Assembly (NCBI GenBank): GCA_028290465.1
Contig: JAQGJU010000114.1
Location: forward strand, 1 to 64,000
Direction of reading: 5' to 3'
Source: Xanthobacteraceae bacterium
GTDB lineage: Bacteria > Pseudomonadota > Alphaproteobacteria > Rhizobiales > Xanthobacteraceae
DNA length: 64,000 nucleotides
Shown here: piece after piece, positions 8,477-19,036 of the stretch
How positions within the stretch are numbered: position 1 is the first letter of the stretch
Layout: every line of letters begins with the position of its first letter
Notes under the pieces: model-generated
Told to the model about the DNA's origin: nothing
The model's input: only the letters and a program-made list of their open reading frames with translations
Database searches by the model: none
Translations under genes and position numbers: made by a program

Positions 8477-9796
8477 TTACCGGTAGATCCGCTGCAACTG
8501 CCGCTCGGCGATCCGCATCGCGGACTTCGCATCCTCGCGGCCGGTGCAGTAGCTGGCGAACATGTCGAGAATGACGAAGTCGGCAATCGCGGCCGCCGCC
8601 TTCTCGCCGACCGAGCCTTCGCCGCCGGCGGTGAGAGAGCGTTTCGCCACGTCGCGATACACCGTGCGCTTCGGATCCTCAGTCCATACCGGATTGCTGT
8701 CATAGGCATTCAGGCAATGGGTGAGGTAGCCCTGCGCCGCGCCGATCCACGGATTGAACTGGTTCGCCTCCAGCATGAACGCCATCAGGGCCTTGCAGGC
8801 CTGCGGAAACTTGGTGTGGTTCATCGCCAGGATCGGATACATCAGATGCAGTTCGGTCGGCTTGCCGACTGGACCGATTGGCATGTAGGCGTGGTTCATG
8901 TCCTCGGCGATGTCTTTCTTGGTCGGGTCGCGGCTCGCCGCGACGTAGATCGAGATGCCGTTATTGGTCCATGAGATTTCGCCGGCCAGGAACGCCTTGT
9001 TGTTGAACGCGTCGTTCCACGCCGCGGTGCCTGGGATCATATTTTCATAGAGCGCCTTGGCGTAGACCAGCGCCTTCTCGGTCTCGGGCGAGTTGATCGT
9101 CACCTTGTCGTTCTGGTCGACATGGTTGCCGCCATGCGCCCACAGGCACCAATAGATCCAGCCATTGCCGTCTCCCGACGCGTGGCCGAGCGCGAGGCCG
9201 CCCGGATTGCCGTTCTTCTTGGTCGCCTTGGCGTATTCGAGGAATTCGTCGGTGGTCGCCGGGAATTTGGAGAAGCCGGCCTTCTGCATGTGCGACACGC
9301 GATAGTTCATCAGATTGCCGCTGTAGCAGACCGGCACCGCGATCCATTTGTCGCCGCTCTTGCCGTACTTGACCGCGCTGTCGACCCAGCCGCCGTACTT
9401 CTTGCCGAGATAATCGGTGACATCCGACACGTCGATGCATTTTTGCGGAAACAGATGCGGCAGCGAATACAGGCCCCAGAACAGGTCCGGCCCGGCGCCG
9501 GTGTTGGCCGCGACCGACGCCTTCGGCTGCACGTCTTCATACGACTCGCGGGAGATGTTGACCTTGACGCCGGTGGCCTGCGTGAACGCCTCCATCAGCT
9601 TCACGAAGGCGTCGTCTTCGGTCTGCACGAAATATTTCCAGCGCAGCATCGAGAGCTGGGCATTTGCCTCGGGCTTCCACGGCGCGGTTTGCGCCCAGGC
9701 CTTGGCCCAGTCGAGTAAGGCCGGCCCCGTCAGCGCGCCGGCCGTGGCCAGTGCCGTTCCACCCTGCACCAGGGCGCGACGTGTGAACAAAGTCAT
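8477..9796 (-). CDS. Extracellular solute-binding protein, family 1 (sugar-type ABC transporter)
   Basis: A 439-residue periplasmic receptor for the adjacent CUT1-type importer. The N-terminus MTLFTRRALVQGG followed by a hydrophobic stretch to AKAWAQ resembles a twin-arginine-type signal. The mature protein shows family-1 features such as a FVQTEDDAFVKLMEAFTQATG region, VNISRESYEDVQPK and a C-terminal helical lobe. I chose the ATG at 9796 because GGGAGG lies just upstream; the frame stays open to 9913, but that extension runs into a palindromic repeat. It lies between the ATPase and the permeases. The ligand is not recognisable. Confidence 0.9.
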   Translation of the reverse strand: MTLFTRRALVQGGTALATAGALTGPALLDWAKAWAQTAPWKPEANAQLSMLRWKYFVQTEDDAFVKLMEAFTQATGVKVNISRESYEDVQPKASVAANTGAGPDLFWGLYSLPHLFPQKCIDVSDVTDYLGKKYGGWVDSAVKYGKSGDKWIAVPVCYSGNLMNYRVSHMQKAGFSKFPATTDEFLEYAKATKKNGNPGGLALGHASGDGNGWIYWCLWAHGGNHVDQNDKVTINSPETEKALVYAKALYENMIPGTAAWNDAFNNKAFLAGEISWTNNGISIYVAASRDPTKKDIAEDMNHAYMPIGPVGKPTELHLMYPILAMNHTKFPQACKALMAFMLEANQFNPWIGAAQGYLTHCLNAYDSNPVWTEDPKRTVYRDVAKRSLTAGGEGSVGEKAAAAIADFVILDMFASYCTGREDAKSAMRIAERQLQRIYR

Positions 9797-9828
9797 GGTC
9801 TCCCTCCCTTTAGTGGCTCTATGTTGGG

Positions 9829-9915
9829 GCATGATCTTTTTTGCGAGATCATGTTCTTGATTTTCGTTTAGGCATGATCTTTTCCGAAAATCGGCTCCAC
9901 TTTTCGGGATCATGC

Positions 9916-9917
<2 letters not shown>
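9829..9917. repeat. Dispersed palindromic repeat, family B (GCATGATC type), with adjacent half copy
   Basis: The main palindrome has perfect 10-base arms AGGCATGATC (9870-9879) and GATCATGCCT (9908-9917), inner arms CCGAAAA and TTTTCGG, and the loop TCGGCTCCAC. A second hairpin precedes it with arms CATGATCT (9830-9837) and AGATCATG (9846-9853). It separates the ATPase gene from the binding-protein gene, overlaps the ATPase stop codon, and could act as an attenuator or mRNA stabiliser that sets relative transporter levels. Confidence 0.8.
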
Positions 9918-10983
<1,066 letters not shown>

Positions 10984-11299
10984 CGATTCCTCCCGGGCGG
11001 ACAGCTTTTGATGCCGTCTCACCGACCCGCCGTGGTGCCCGTCACATGGGACTGTCTCACGCGGGAAGGGAAATCATCGGCCCTACGCCTGTCGAAAGGC
11101 AAGGGTCTTGTTGTCGGTCCATGAAATCACGGCGCTAGATCACGGTTTTGTGGCTGGTTCCGCGGTTCGGGCACATAGCACCTCTGCGCACGTCCCCATT
11201 GCGTTCATGGTCGGCGCTTGCGAAGTTCCGACCGGCCTTCGGTGCTGAATCGCCGGGCTTTTCGGCCCAAATCCAATATCCCAAGGACGCCCGGACGCG
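10984..11299. other. Divergent intergenic region between ABC ATPase and MFS exporter genes
   Basis: This 316-base stretch should hold the promoter of the minus-strand ABC operon and that of the plus-strand exporter. I found no convincing inverted repeat, RNA gene or small reading frame in it. Confidence 0.5.
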
Positions 11300-12967
11300 A
11301 TGAGTGCTCTGTCTCCCGACGATTCCGACGCGCCCCGGCGCAGCGATGCGCGACCCGGTGAATTTGTGGGCGACAAAGGCGGGCAGGACGTCGTCGAATA
11401 CCCGGAGCAGGTCGCACCGTCCGCGGACGATCCACCCTTGCCCGGCGATTTGATCTCGGTCCCTGCGGCTGGTGACTCCAGCCTAGGCGATGCCAGCCAC
11501 ACCGATGTGCCGGACGAACCGTCGATGTCGCACGCGGAAGTGCGCCGGATTTTCATCGGCCTGATGCTGGCGATCTTTGTCGCGGCGCTGAACCAGACCA
11601 TCATCGCGTCGCCGCTGCCGACCATCGGGCGCGCGTTCGGCGATTTCGAAAATCTGTCCTGGGTGGTGACGGCCTATCTGCTGACCTCGACCGCCGTCGC
11701 GCCGCTCTATGGCAAGCTCAGCGACATTCATGGCCGTCGCGTGATGATGCTGGTCGCGCTGGGCATGTTCACCTTCGGTTCGGTGGTGAGCGCGGTGGCG
11801 CCGAACCTGTGGGTGCTGGTGATCGGCCGCGCCCTGCAGGGTGTCGGCGGCGGCGGGCTGTTGCCGCTGGCGCAAACCATCATCGCCGACATCATCTCAC
11901 CGCGCCAACGCGGCAGCTATCAGGCCTATATCGGTATCGCATGGGTCAGCGCCGGCGTCAGCGGTCCGCTGCTCGGCGGCATTCTGTCCGAGCACCTGCA
12001 CTGGTCACTGGTGTTCTGGGTCAACGTGCCGCTGGGCCTCGGGGCGATCTGGATGGCCGACCGGACGCTGCGCACGCTGCCGAAGGTCGGGCGAGCGCAT
12101 CAGCTCGATCTCATCGGCGCCTTGCTGCTGATGGCGGCGGCGGTGCCGTTGCTGCTGGCGCTGACCTGGGGCGGCGCACGCTACCCCTGGATCTCGCCGA
12201 TGATCAGCGGTCTGGTCATGCTGTCACTCTTGCTGTCGCTGGTGTTCGGCTGGCGCATGACGCAGACGCGCGAGCCATTCCTGCCGCTGCCGGTGCTGGC
12301 CAATCCGGTGATGCGCATGAGCACGCTGTCGGGCAGCGCCGCGCTCGGCACGGCGATCGGCGTCACCATCATGGTGCCGCTGTATTTTGAAACGGTGCAT
12401 GGCCTATCGGCCAGCATGGCCGGATTGGCGCTGGTGCCGATGGTGGCGATGTCGACGCCGGGCTCGCTATTGTCCGGGCAGGTGATGACGCATATGCGGC
12501 GCTATAAATGGGTCCCGCTGATCGGCTTCACCATCGCCATCGCGGCCTTTGCGGGTCTGGCCTGGCAGCCCGACACGGCGCTCTGGGTTGCGGTGACCGC
12601 GCTGGCGGTCGCCAATCTGGGCATTGGCAGCGTTTACCCGGTCTGCACGGTCTCGATGCAGAACGCGGTGGAACGTCACGAGGTCGGAATCGCGACCGGC
12701 GCGACCAATTTCTTCCGCTCGCTCGGCAGCGCGTTGATCGTCGCCGTGATGGGCGCCATCGTGCTGGCGCATCTCGGCAGCACCCCGGAACGCGGCCTTA
12801 CGAAACTGAATGGTGCCGGCGCGGTCGCAAGCGCCAGCCGTGACAATCTCGTCGCCACCTTCGGCTATGTGTTTCTGACGGCCGCCGGTTTTCTGGTGCT
12901 CGGGCTGATTGCGATGGCACTGATGCAGGAGCGGCCGCTGCGCGGCCCTGCGGAACCGACGGTGTAG
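11300..12967 (+). CDS. DHA2-family MFS drug/proton exporter (EmrB/QacA type)
   Basis: A 555-residue inner-membrane proton antiporter of the 14-span DHA2 family, likely exporting toxic hydrophobic compounds. Family marks are NQTIIASPLPTIGRAFG near the first span, the motif-A loop GKLSDIHGRRVMM, and motif C in GIAWVSAGVSGPLLGG. An acidic hydrophilic tail of about 75 residues precedes the first span, longer than in EmrB; an internal ATG at 11525 is possible but lacks a ribosome-binding site, whereas AAGGAC precedes 11300. No EmrA-like periplasmic partner is adjacent. Confidence 0.88.
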   Translation: MSALSPDDSDAPRRSDARPGEFVGDKGGQDVVEYPEQVAPSADDPPLPGDLISVPAAGDSSLGDASHTDVPDEPSMSHAEVRRIFIGLMLAIFVAALNQTIIASPLPTIGRAFGDFENLSWVVTAYLLTSTAVAPLYGKLSDIHGRRVMMLVALGMFTFGSVVSAVAPNLWVLVIGRALQGVGGGGLLPLAQTIIADIISPRQRGSYQAYIGIAWVSAGVSGPLLGGILSEHLHWSLVFWVNVPLGLGAIWMADRTLRTLPKVGRAHQLDLIGALLLMAAAVPLLLALTWGGARYPWISPMISGLVMLSLLLSLVFGWRMTQTREPFLPLPVLANPVMRMSTLSGSAALGTAIGVTIMVPLYFETVHGLSASMAGLALVPMVAMSTPGSLLSGQVMTHMRRYKWVPLIGFTIAIAAFAGLAWQPDTALWVAVTALAVANLGIGSVYPVCTVSMQNAVERHEVGIATGATNFFRSLGSALIVAVMGAIVLAHLGSTPERGLTKLNGAGAVASASRDNLVATFGYVFLTAAGFLVLGLIAMALMQERPLRGPAEPTV

Positions 12968-12974
12968 CGCGTTA

Positions 12975-14213
12975 CTAAGACGCGCGCGTCTTGGCGTGGC
13001 GCTGCCCGATGACGGCGCACAGCCGTTCGCGGCTCATGGGCTTGCCGATCAGTCCGCCCTGACCAAGATCGCACCCCATCTCGACCAGCGCCTTCATGTC
13101 GTTCGGATTGTCGACTCCTTCTGCCACCGCCTTGCAGTCGAAACGATGGGCGAGATCGATCACCGCCTGGCACAGCATTCTGTTGTCGGATTCGTCGGCG
13201 CAGCCGGTGACAAAAGTGCCGTTGAGCTTGATTTCGCAGAACGGCAACTCACGCAACGAGTTCAGAGAGGAAAATCCGGCGCCGAACCGGTCGATCGCCA
13301 GGTGGATGTCGTAAATTTCCAATTGCGTGGCGATTTCGTGCGCGAGCGGGATGTCTTGCAGAATTTGGTCTTCGCTGATTTCAAGAATCAGCCCAGGCCA
13401 GCGCGTTGATTGCGGCCGGTTTTCCCGCACCAGCGCTGCGATCGATAGTTTCCGCAGTGCGACCATCGGCACGTTGATGGCAAGGCGAAGCGCGCTGCCG
13501 GCGCGGGCGAACTCGGTCCAGTCGCGCATCGCGAGAAGCAGCGCGCTTTCGGCGAGCGCCAGCAGGCTGGCTTCGTTGGCATCCGGCAGGATCGAGGCTG
13601 GCGGCAGCACGCCATGCTGGGGATGCACCACCCGCACCAAACCTTCGGCACCGGCCAGTTGCTGGCTGCGCATCCCGACTTTGGGCTGATAGCACAGCTC
13701 GATCCAGCCGGCGCACAGCGCCTCGAACAGACTGACCTTGGAACTTCCCGCCGACCTCGAGTCGATCCCGGCTTCGCGCAGGATGTCCGAGATGGTGTCG
13801 ATCCGGAACGGCTTCTGCAGCACCGAAAGCATTTTGAGTTGATAGCGCTCGCCGACGCGCTTGATTTCTTCCAGGAGAGGCAAATCGCGCCCGCTCATCA
13901 ATTGCACGTTGCCGCGAAATTTGAGTTCTCCGAGGCCGCGGATCACTTCGATCGCGTCGGAGCGCTCCAGCGATACGTCGAGGAAGATCAGGTCGTAGCT
14001 GCGCAGCTTCAGCGCCTCGAGCGCGGCGCCAGCGTCGCCGCATTCGTCGGTCATCACCATGTGGCCGCGCAAGGTGCGCGCGATCATGTTGCGCAGTCCC
14101 TTCTCGTCGTCGACGATCAGGCAGAACGTCGTCGCCGGCTTGGCGGCCGCGGGATGACCGTCATCGGCCGGAATGGCGTCGGCGGTTGAGCTGATGGGAT
14201 GCGGATCGATCAT
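12975..14213 (-). CDS. Receiver-EAL protein with degenerate EAL active site
   Basis: A 412-residue cytoplasmic signalling protein. An N-terminal receiver domain (residues 29-150) keeps the acidic pocket VDDE (Asp35, Asp36), the phospho-acceptor Asp79 in FLDVSL and Lys134 in LQKPF. The C-terminal EAL domain (about 160-405) keeps Glu190, Asn247, Glu278 and Glu365, but key positions differ from active c-di-GMP phosphodiesterases: EAL reads EGL, DDFGTG reads DRFGAG (Asp to Arg at 309), and KIDR reads KLNG (Asp to Asn at 331). The metal site is therefore probably broken, and the domain may sense c-di-GMP or bind a partner. It is divergent from a hybrid histidine kinase that could phosphorylate it. 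Confidence 0.88.
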   Translation of the reverse strand: MIDPHPISSTADAIPADDGHPAAAKPATTFCLIVDDEKGLRNMIARTLRGHMVMTDECGDAGAALEALKLRSYDLIFLDVSLERSDAIEVIRGLGELKFRGNVQLMSGRDLPLLEEIKRVGERYQLKMLSVLQKPFRIDTISDILREAGIDSRSAGSSKVSLFEALCAGWIELCYQPKVGMRSQQLAGAEGLVRVVHPQHGVLPPASILPDANEASLLALAESALLLAMRDWTEFARAGSALRLAINVPMVALRKLSIAALVRENRPQSTRWPGLILEISEDQILQDIPLAHEIATQLEIYDIHLAIDRFGAGFSSLNSLRELPFCEIKLNGTFVTGCADESDNRMLCQAVIDLAHRFDCKAVAEGVDNPNDMKALVEMGCDLGQGGLIGKPMSRERLCAVIGQRHAKTRAS

Positions 14214-14594
14214 CTATCGGTTACCTTCGGTAGCCTGCAGGGGCCACGAAGTTGTAGGTTTGATCGACACCCCTTAAAGAATGTACAGAGTAGGTGTTGC
14301 TACGCATCGTAGCCGGCCTTCGCGGCAGAATTTCCATACCGATGAACTGTCGCGGATTACCGCGCAGCTACGCGGTAGGCCTTGCTCGGTAATATCACGG
14401 ATATGCTTTCGGCTTCCGCACGGGCGTCGATTAAGCCGAACGAAAGGCGACGCGCACACGTTGGCGCCAGAGCGCGTCCAGCACAAGTGGATACCGGTTC
14501 TGCGGACGTGCAATCAAGCTTGCGCAGATTGCGTAAGCTTACCTTCGTACGCGCTCTAACTGTTAATAAAATTGCGCGCGGGCGCGCGCGATGT
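14214..14594. other. Divergent intergenic region with a palindromic repeat
   Basis: This 381-base spacer separates the receiver-EAL gene from the hybrid kinase gene. It contains a long family A palindrome (14469-14557) and otherwise no feature I can support. A reading frame stays open through part of it, but the repeat inside makes it an unlikely coding extension of the kinase. Confidence 0.5.
14469..14557. repeat. Dispersed palindromic repeat, family A, long variant (copy 2)
   Basis: Outer arms AGAGCGCGT (14469-14477) and ACGCGCTCT (14549-14557) pair perfectly. The typical core GTCCAGCACAAGTGGATACC is present. An extra inner hairpin, AAGCTTGCGCA against TGCGTAAGCTT with one mismatch, lengthens this copy to 89 bases. 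Confidence 0.75.
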
Positions 14595-17447
14595 ATGTGG
14601 CTGGACCGGCGACGGTCCCCGACCGTGGTGAATTGTCCAGTGAAGCATTTGTTCGCGAAGCAATTGGCCGAGGCGACGCGGCCAGACGGCGAAGTCGACA
14701 TCGCGCTGCTCGGCACGCTGGTTTCCGCCGCCTATGAGGAGGTCGACCACGATCGGCGCCGTGCCAACGATGCGACGGCGCTGATGATCGACGAGATCGA
14801 CCGCAGCAATAAGCGATTGCTCGATGCGTTTGAGGTCGTGCCCGAGGGGCTGGTCTTGCTCGACGCGCAGAATCGTTTCGTGCTGTGGAACCGTCGCTAC
14901 GCGGAAAATTATCCCGGTGGTCGGGAGAATTTAGTGGTGGGCGGAAGCTTTGAGGCAGGGCTGCGCAACGGCATCGCGTACAATCCCGAGGCCATCGGGC
15001 GAGAAGAAGAATGGATTTCCGAACGCTTGGCGCAACTGGCGCAATCCTCCAACAGTCACGAGCAACTGCAGATCAATGGCCGCTGGGTGCGGGTCGAGGA
15101 GCGCCGTACCACCGACGGTGGCAGCATCGGTATCCGCATCGATATTACCGAATTGAAGCGGCGCGAAGCCTCGTTTCGGCTACTGTTCCAGAGCAATCCG
15201 ATTCCGATGTGGGTGGTCGAACGGAACAGCCTGCGCTTCCTCGATGTCAACGCTGCGGCTGTTACGCATTACGGCTACAGCCACGCGCAATTTATGGCGA
15301 TGACGCTGCTCGACATCCGCCCGACAGAGGACTGGGACGATTTGCGCGCGACCGTTGCGCACGGTGCCGACAATGCGATTGGCCGGGTCCGGCGCCACGT
15401 CAAAGCGAACGGCACCAAAATCGAAGCCGCGATCTTTACCCAGTCGCTGAACTTCGGCGGCAGCGACGCCTTGCTAGGGGCCGCCATCGACGTCACCGCC
15501 CGCAGACGGGCCGAGGATGAACTGCGCAGCACCAAGGCGTTTCTCGACACGGTGATCGAAAATATCCCCGCCATGATCGTGGTGCGAGAGGCGGACGACC
15601 AGAAGCGGTTTGTTTTGATCAACCGCGCCTTCGAGACATTTTTTGGCCACGAGCGCAAGAATATCATCGGCAAGACCATCCATGAGGCGCTGCCGCAGGC
15701 GTCGATCGACCGTATCGAGGGCCAGGACCAACAGCTGCTCGCGGCAGGCAGCCTATTTGTCGACGAACACGAAATCTCTACCCCGGGCGGCCCGCGCTAT
15801 GCGGTGTCGAAGCGAATCGTCGTCAAGGAGGAGGATGGAAAACAGCGCTATCTGCTCACCGTGATGGACGACGTCACGGAGCGCAGGATGGCGAAGCAGC
15901 AACTCCTCGAGGCCAATGAAATGCTGCAAGCCATCATCAATTCTTCGCCGGTTGCGATTGTCGGCTCCGGGCCGTCCGGATGCGTTCTGATCTGGAACGA
16001 GACGGCGGAGGAAATGTTCGGCTATTCGGCCGCAGAAGCCATCGGCCGCCGCGTCGCCGATCTGATTGTTCCTACAGATCGACTCGAAAGCTTCGATAGC
16101 TTGCATAGTTGCGGATTATCGGGGCAAAGCTTTCGCAATGTCATCGAGCGTCGCAAGCGCAAGGACGGCACCATTCTCGACGTCCAGATCGCGGCCGCGC
16201 CGGTATTCGCGGCGGATGGTTCGACCCGTGCCACTCTGGTCGCCTACGAAGACATCACCAAGCGCAAGCTGCTCGAGGATCAACTGCGCCAGAGCCAGAA
16301 GATGGAGGCGATTGGACAACTCACGGGCGGGCTGTCGCACGTCTTCAACAACCTGCTGGCCGTCATCATCGGCAATCTGGATCTGCTCCGCGAGCACGTC
16401 GGCTGGAATCCCGACGCGGGCGAAATCCTGGACGAGGCCCTGCATGCGTCGCTGCAGGGAGCCGATCTCAACAAGCGCCTATTGGCGTTTGCCCGTCGTC
16501 AGCCGTTGCAGCCTCGGCAGATCGATCTCAACGAACTCGTCGCCAATACGGTGAAGCTGCTGGTCCGCACGCTCGGCGCGGATATCGAGATCAAGTTTTC
16601 GCCCGCGACGGGCCTGTGGCCGCTGCTGGTCGATCCAACCCAACTCGAATCGGCGCTGACCAATCTGGCCGTGAATGCGCGCGACGCGATGCCGGGCGGC
16701 GGGCGGCTGATCATCGGCACCCGCAACGTCGCAATCGATCGCGACTACGCCGACACACATTCGGACGTTTCGGCCGGCGACTTCGTGCTCTTGGAGGTTT
16801 CCGACAGTGGAAGCGGCATGACGCCCGAGGTGATGGCGCATGTGTTCGAGCCATTCTTCACGACCAAGGACAAGGAGAAGGGCACGGGTCTTGGTCTCAG
16901 CATGGTGTTCGGCTTCGCCAAACAGTCCGGTGGGCACATCGGACTCTACAGCGAGGTCGGTATCGGCACCACGTTCCGGCTCTATCTGCCACGCGCCGCG
17001 ATGCAAGTCGTGGAGCCCACGCCGCCGCCGGCGGACAGCGTGGCGCGCGGCCATGAAACGATCCTGGCCGTGGAGGACAACGAGAACCTGCGCAAGCTGC
17101 TGGTGAAGCAACTGACCGATCTTGGATACCGGGTGTTGCAGGCCGAGCATGCGCAAGGCGCGATCGAGATCCTGAAAGGCGACGAGACGATCGATCTGCT
17201 GTTCACCGACATCATCATGCCGGGCGGCATGAACGGCAACGAACTGGCCCGCGAGGCTTTGGTATTGCGACGTGGCCTGAAAGTCGTGTTCACGTCCGGT
17301 TTTCCGGATGCCGCGTTCCGCAGCGACGGGGCGCTGCCGTCGGATGCCATCCTGCTGGGCAAGCCGTATCGACGCGACGAGTTGGCGCGGTGCCTGCGCC
17401 GTGCGATGGCCGCATCGGTGGAACCGGCGGGCGTCGGCGCGGAGTAG
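14595..17447 (+). CDS. Multi-PAS hybrid histidine kinase with C-terminal receiver
   Basis: A protein of about 950 residues with no obvious membrane span, hence a cytoplasmic sensor. Four PAS-like domains follow one another (FEVVPEGLVLLD, FRLLFQSNPIPMWVV, VIENIPAMIVVRE, IINSSPVAIVGS). The phospho-acceptor box is QKMEAIGQLTGGLSHVFNN (His near 581), then an N-box NLAVNARDAMPGGG, the G-boxes DSGSGMTPE and KGTGLGLSMV, and a receiver whose Asp (near 871) is in FTDIIMPGGMNG with the Lys in LLGKPY. The usual Asp after the His dipeptide (HDFNN) is Val here. The start is uncertain: the frame is open to 14382 but crosses a palindromic repeat; ATG 14595 or GTG 14640, just before KHLFAKQLAEA, are best, and neither has a clear ribosome-binding site. 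Confidence 0.88.
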   Translation: MWLDRRRSPTVVNCPVKHLFAKQLAEATRPDGEVDIALLGTLVSAAYEEVDHDRRRANDATALMIDEIDRSNKRLLDAFEVVPEGLVLLDAQNRFVLWNRRYAENYPGGRENLVVGGSFEAGLRNGIAYNPEAIGREEEWISERLAQLAQSSNSHEQLQINGRWVRVEERRTTDGGSIGIRIDITELKRREASFRLLFQSNPIPMWVVERNSLRFLDVNAAAVTHYGYSHAQFMAMTLLDIRPTEDWDDLRATVAHGADNAIGRVRRHVKANGTKIEAAIFTQSLNFGGSDALLGAAIDVTARRRAEDELRSTKAFLDTVIENIPAMIVVREADDQKRFVLINRAFETFFGHERKNIIGKTIHEALPQASIDRIEGQDQQLLAAGSLFVDEHEISTPGGPRYAVSKRIVVKEEDGKQRYLLTVMDDVTERRMAKQQLLEANEMLQAIINSSPVAIVGSGPSGCVLIWNETAEEMFGYSAAEAIGRRVADLIVPTDRLESFDSLHSCGLSGQSFRNVIERRKRKDGTILDVQIAAAPVFAADGSTRATLVAYEDITKRKLLEDQLRQSQKMEAIGQLTGGLSHVFNNLLAVIIGNLDLLREHVGWNPDAGEILDEALHASLQGADLNKRLLAFARRQPLQPRQIDLNELVANTVKLLVRTLGADIEIKFSPATGLWPLLVDPTQLESALTNLAVNARDAMPGGGRLIIGTRNVAIDRDYADTHSDVSAGDFVLLEVSDSGSGMTPEVMAHVFEPFFTTKDKEKGTGLGLSMVFGFAKQSGGHIGLYSEVGIGTTFRLYLPRAAMQVVEPTPPPADSVARGHETILAVEDNENLRKLLVKQLTDLGYRVLQAEHAQGAIEILKGDETIDLLFTDIIMPGGMNGNELAREALVLRRGLKVVFTSGFPDAAFRSDGALPSDAILLGKPYRRDELARCLRRAMAASVEPAGVGAE

Positions 17448-17466
17448 GGCGCTCCACGATCAGGCT

Positions 17467-17724
17467 CTAATGCCGCGTCGGCCGCTCCTCGGCGGGCGCG
17501 ATCAACGCCTCGGAAAACGGAAATTCCAGCACGACCTCGCCGGCCTGGTCGGTGACCTCCAGGATGGCCGTCATCAAATGCGGGCTGTCGCCCTCATCGC
17601 GCAGCAATTCCTGGATCATGGTCCTGGCCACTTCCCAGGCCTGATCGGGATCGCGCAGTTCGGCGCCTTCCGGGTCGCGCAGCACCTCGTCGCCGATACG
17701 GGTATTGAAGAAATAGCGCGGCAT
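17467..17724 (-). CDS. DUF6894-type small protein
   Basis: An 85-residue soluble protein that starts MPRYFFNTRIGDEVLRDPEGAEL and continues with a helix DPDQAWEVARTMIQELL, the pattern of the small DUF6894 domain widespread and multicopy in Bradyrhizobium-type bacteria; its function is unknown. The ATG at 17724 is chosen because it matches the family start and GGTGGA precedes it; the open frame continues to 17856 without resemblance. It lies 20 bases past the end of the hybrid kinase gene in convergent orientation. The 17725-18010 spacer shows nothing I can name. Confidence 0.75.
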   Translation of the reverse strand: MPRYFFNTRIGDEVLRDPEGAELRDPDQAWEVARTMIQELLRDEGDSPHLMTAILEVTDQAGEVVLEFPFSEALIAPAEERPTRH

Positions 17725-18010
17725 GCGTCCACCGTTCGGAGCCGGGTGGCGCATATCCTCGTCGGCGGGCCCCTCATTGACCCCGGCCGGTCGGGAGCGA
17801 GCTCCCACGGACATGCGCTGATCGATAAAGGGTATGCCTTTATTGGCAGACTTCAAGCCTCAACGGCTGGGTCCGTAATTGCTGGCGATTCGCGCGCCGC
17901 GCGGCCGCGACAGACTGCCGGACGGGCGGTTCGGCCGCTATTTCCAGCGCATTTGTCGCCCCGCGCCGGCCATGCCACCATTGCGCCCCGTTCTCAGGTT
18001 TCACAGCATC

Positions 18011-19036
18011 ATGCCGCGCCGATTTGCCTGGGCAGACCTGCCCGACGAGGAGTTGCTCCAGCTCCGCTTCAAGGACCTCAAGGTCAGTGTGGACGGCACG
18101 TGGCTCGAGGGCTGCCTCGCGGTGCTGTATGACGAACTCGACCAGCGCGGCCTGCGGATCCGGCCCCATGCCTGGCTGTCCGACGAGTGGTTCAGCCCGG
18201 TCGATACCCCCGGCATCGCCATCCCGTTCTATCTGGCCCATCCGCGCCTGATGCGGCTGGAGCGCAAGATGATCCTAGACGTCGAGGGCGGCACCGAGGT
18301 GGAGTGCATGCGCATTCTGCGGCATGAGGCCGCCCATGTGCTGCAGCATTCCTATCAGTTGCAGCGCCGGCGGCAGTGGCAGCAACTGTTCGGTAAATCC
18401 TCGACCCGCTATCCGACCTATTATCAGCCGAACCCGGCCAGCAAGGATTTCGTGCAGCATCTGCGGCTGTGGTACGCGCAGGCCCATCCGGACGAGGACT
18501 TCGCCGAGACCTTCGCGGTCTGGCTGGCGCCGCGCTCGAACTGGCGCAAGCGCTATGCCGAATGGCCGGCGCTCAAGAAGCTGCAATATGTCGACGAGTT
18601 GATGGTCGAAGTGGCGACGCTGAAGCCGAGCTTGACCCGCCGGGTGAAGATCGACCCGTTGAGCCGGCTGACGCAGACGCTGGAAGAACACTACAAGAAG
18701 AAACAGGCGTTCTACGCCGTGGACGTGCCGAAGAATTACGACCGCGACCTGCGCCGGATCTTCTCCGACGATCCGAAAGATCATCGCTCGCCCGCGGCTT
18801 CGACCTTCCTGCGGACCAACCGCGCCAAGATCCGGCAGGTGGTTTCGAAGTGGACAGGCGAGCATCAGCTCACCCTTGACGCGGTGTTTGATGATATGAT
18901 CGCGCGTAGCCGCGAGCTTAAGCTGCGCGCGGTCGGCCCCGAACGGCAATTGCGTACAAATTTCACCGTGCTGTTGACGGCCAAGACCGTACACTCGCTG
19001 TACGGCTCGTCACGGCGACAATGGTTTGCGCTATGA
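18011..19036 (+). CDS. Putative zinc-binding metallopeptidase (Peptidase_Mx-like)
   Basis: A 341-residue soluble protein. The centre holds a zinc-protease signature ILRHEAAHVLQHSYQ (HExxH-type, near residue 110), and about 55 residues later HPDEDFAETFAVWL, whose Glu is a likely third ligand and which recalls the HPWEDWAET motif of the putative zinc-peptidase family PF15887. No signal peptide is visible, so it should act in the cytoplasm. I start at ATG 18011; the frame is open to 17879 and an ATG at 17972 is possible. Its stop overlaps the start of the ATP-grasp gene (ATGA), so the two are translationally coupled and probably act in one pathway. Target unknown. Confidence 0.75.
   Translation: MPRRFAWADLPDEELLQLRFKDLKVSVDGTWLEGCLAVLYDELDQRGLRIRPHAWLSDEWFSPVDTPGIAIPFYLAHPRLMRLERKMILDVEGGTEVECMRILRHEAAHVLQHSYQLQRRRQWQQLFGKSSTRYPTYYQPNPASKDFVQHLRLWYAQAHPDEDFAETFAVWLAPRSNWRKRYAEWPALKKLQYVDELMVEVATLKPSLTRRVKIDPLSRLTQTLEEHYKKKQAFYAVDVPKNYDRDLRRIFSDDPKDHRSPAASTFLRTNRAKIRQVVSKWTGEHQLTLDAVFDDMIARSRELKLRAVGPERQLRTNFTVLLTAKTVHSLYGSSRRQWFAL

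Noticed and set aside
14382-14594. N-terminal extension of the hybrid kinase
   Set aside because: The stretch contains a long dispersed palindrome and an unnatural Arg/Ala-rich composition; conserved protein starts only near 14640.
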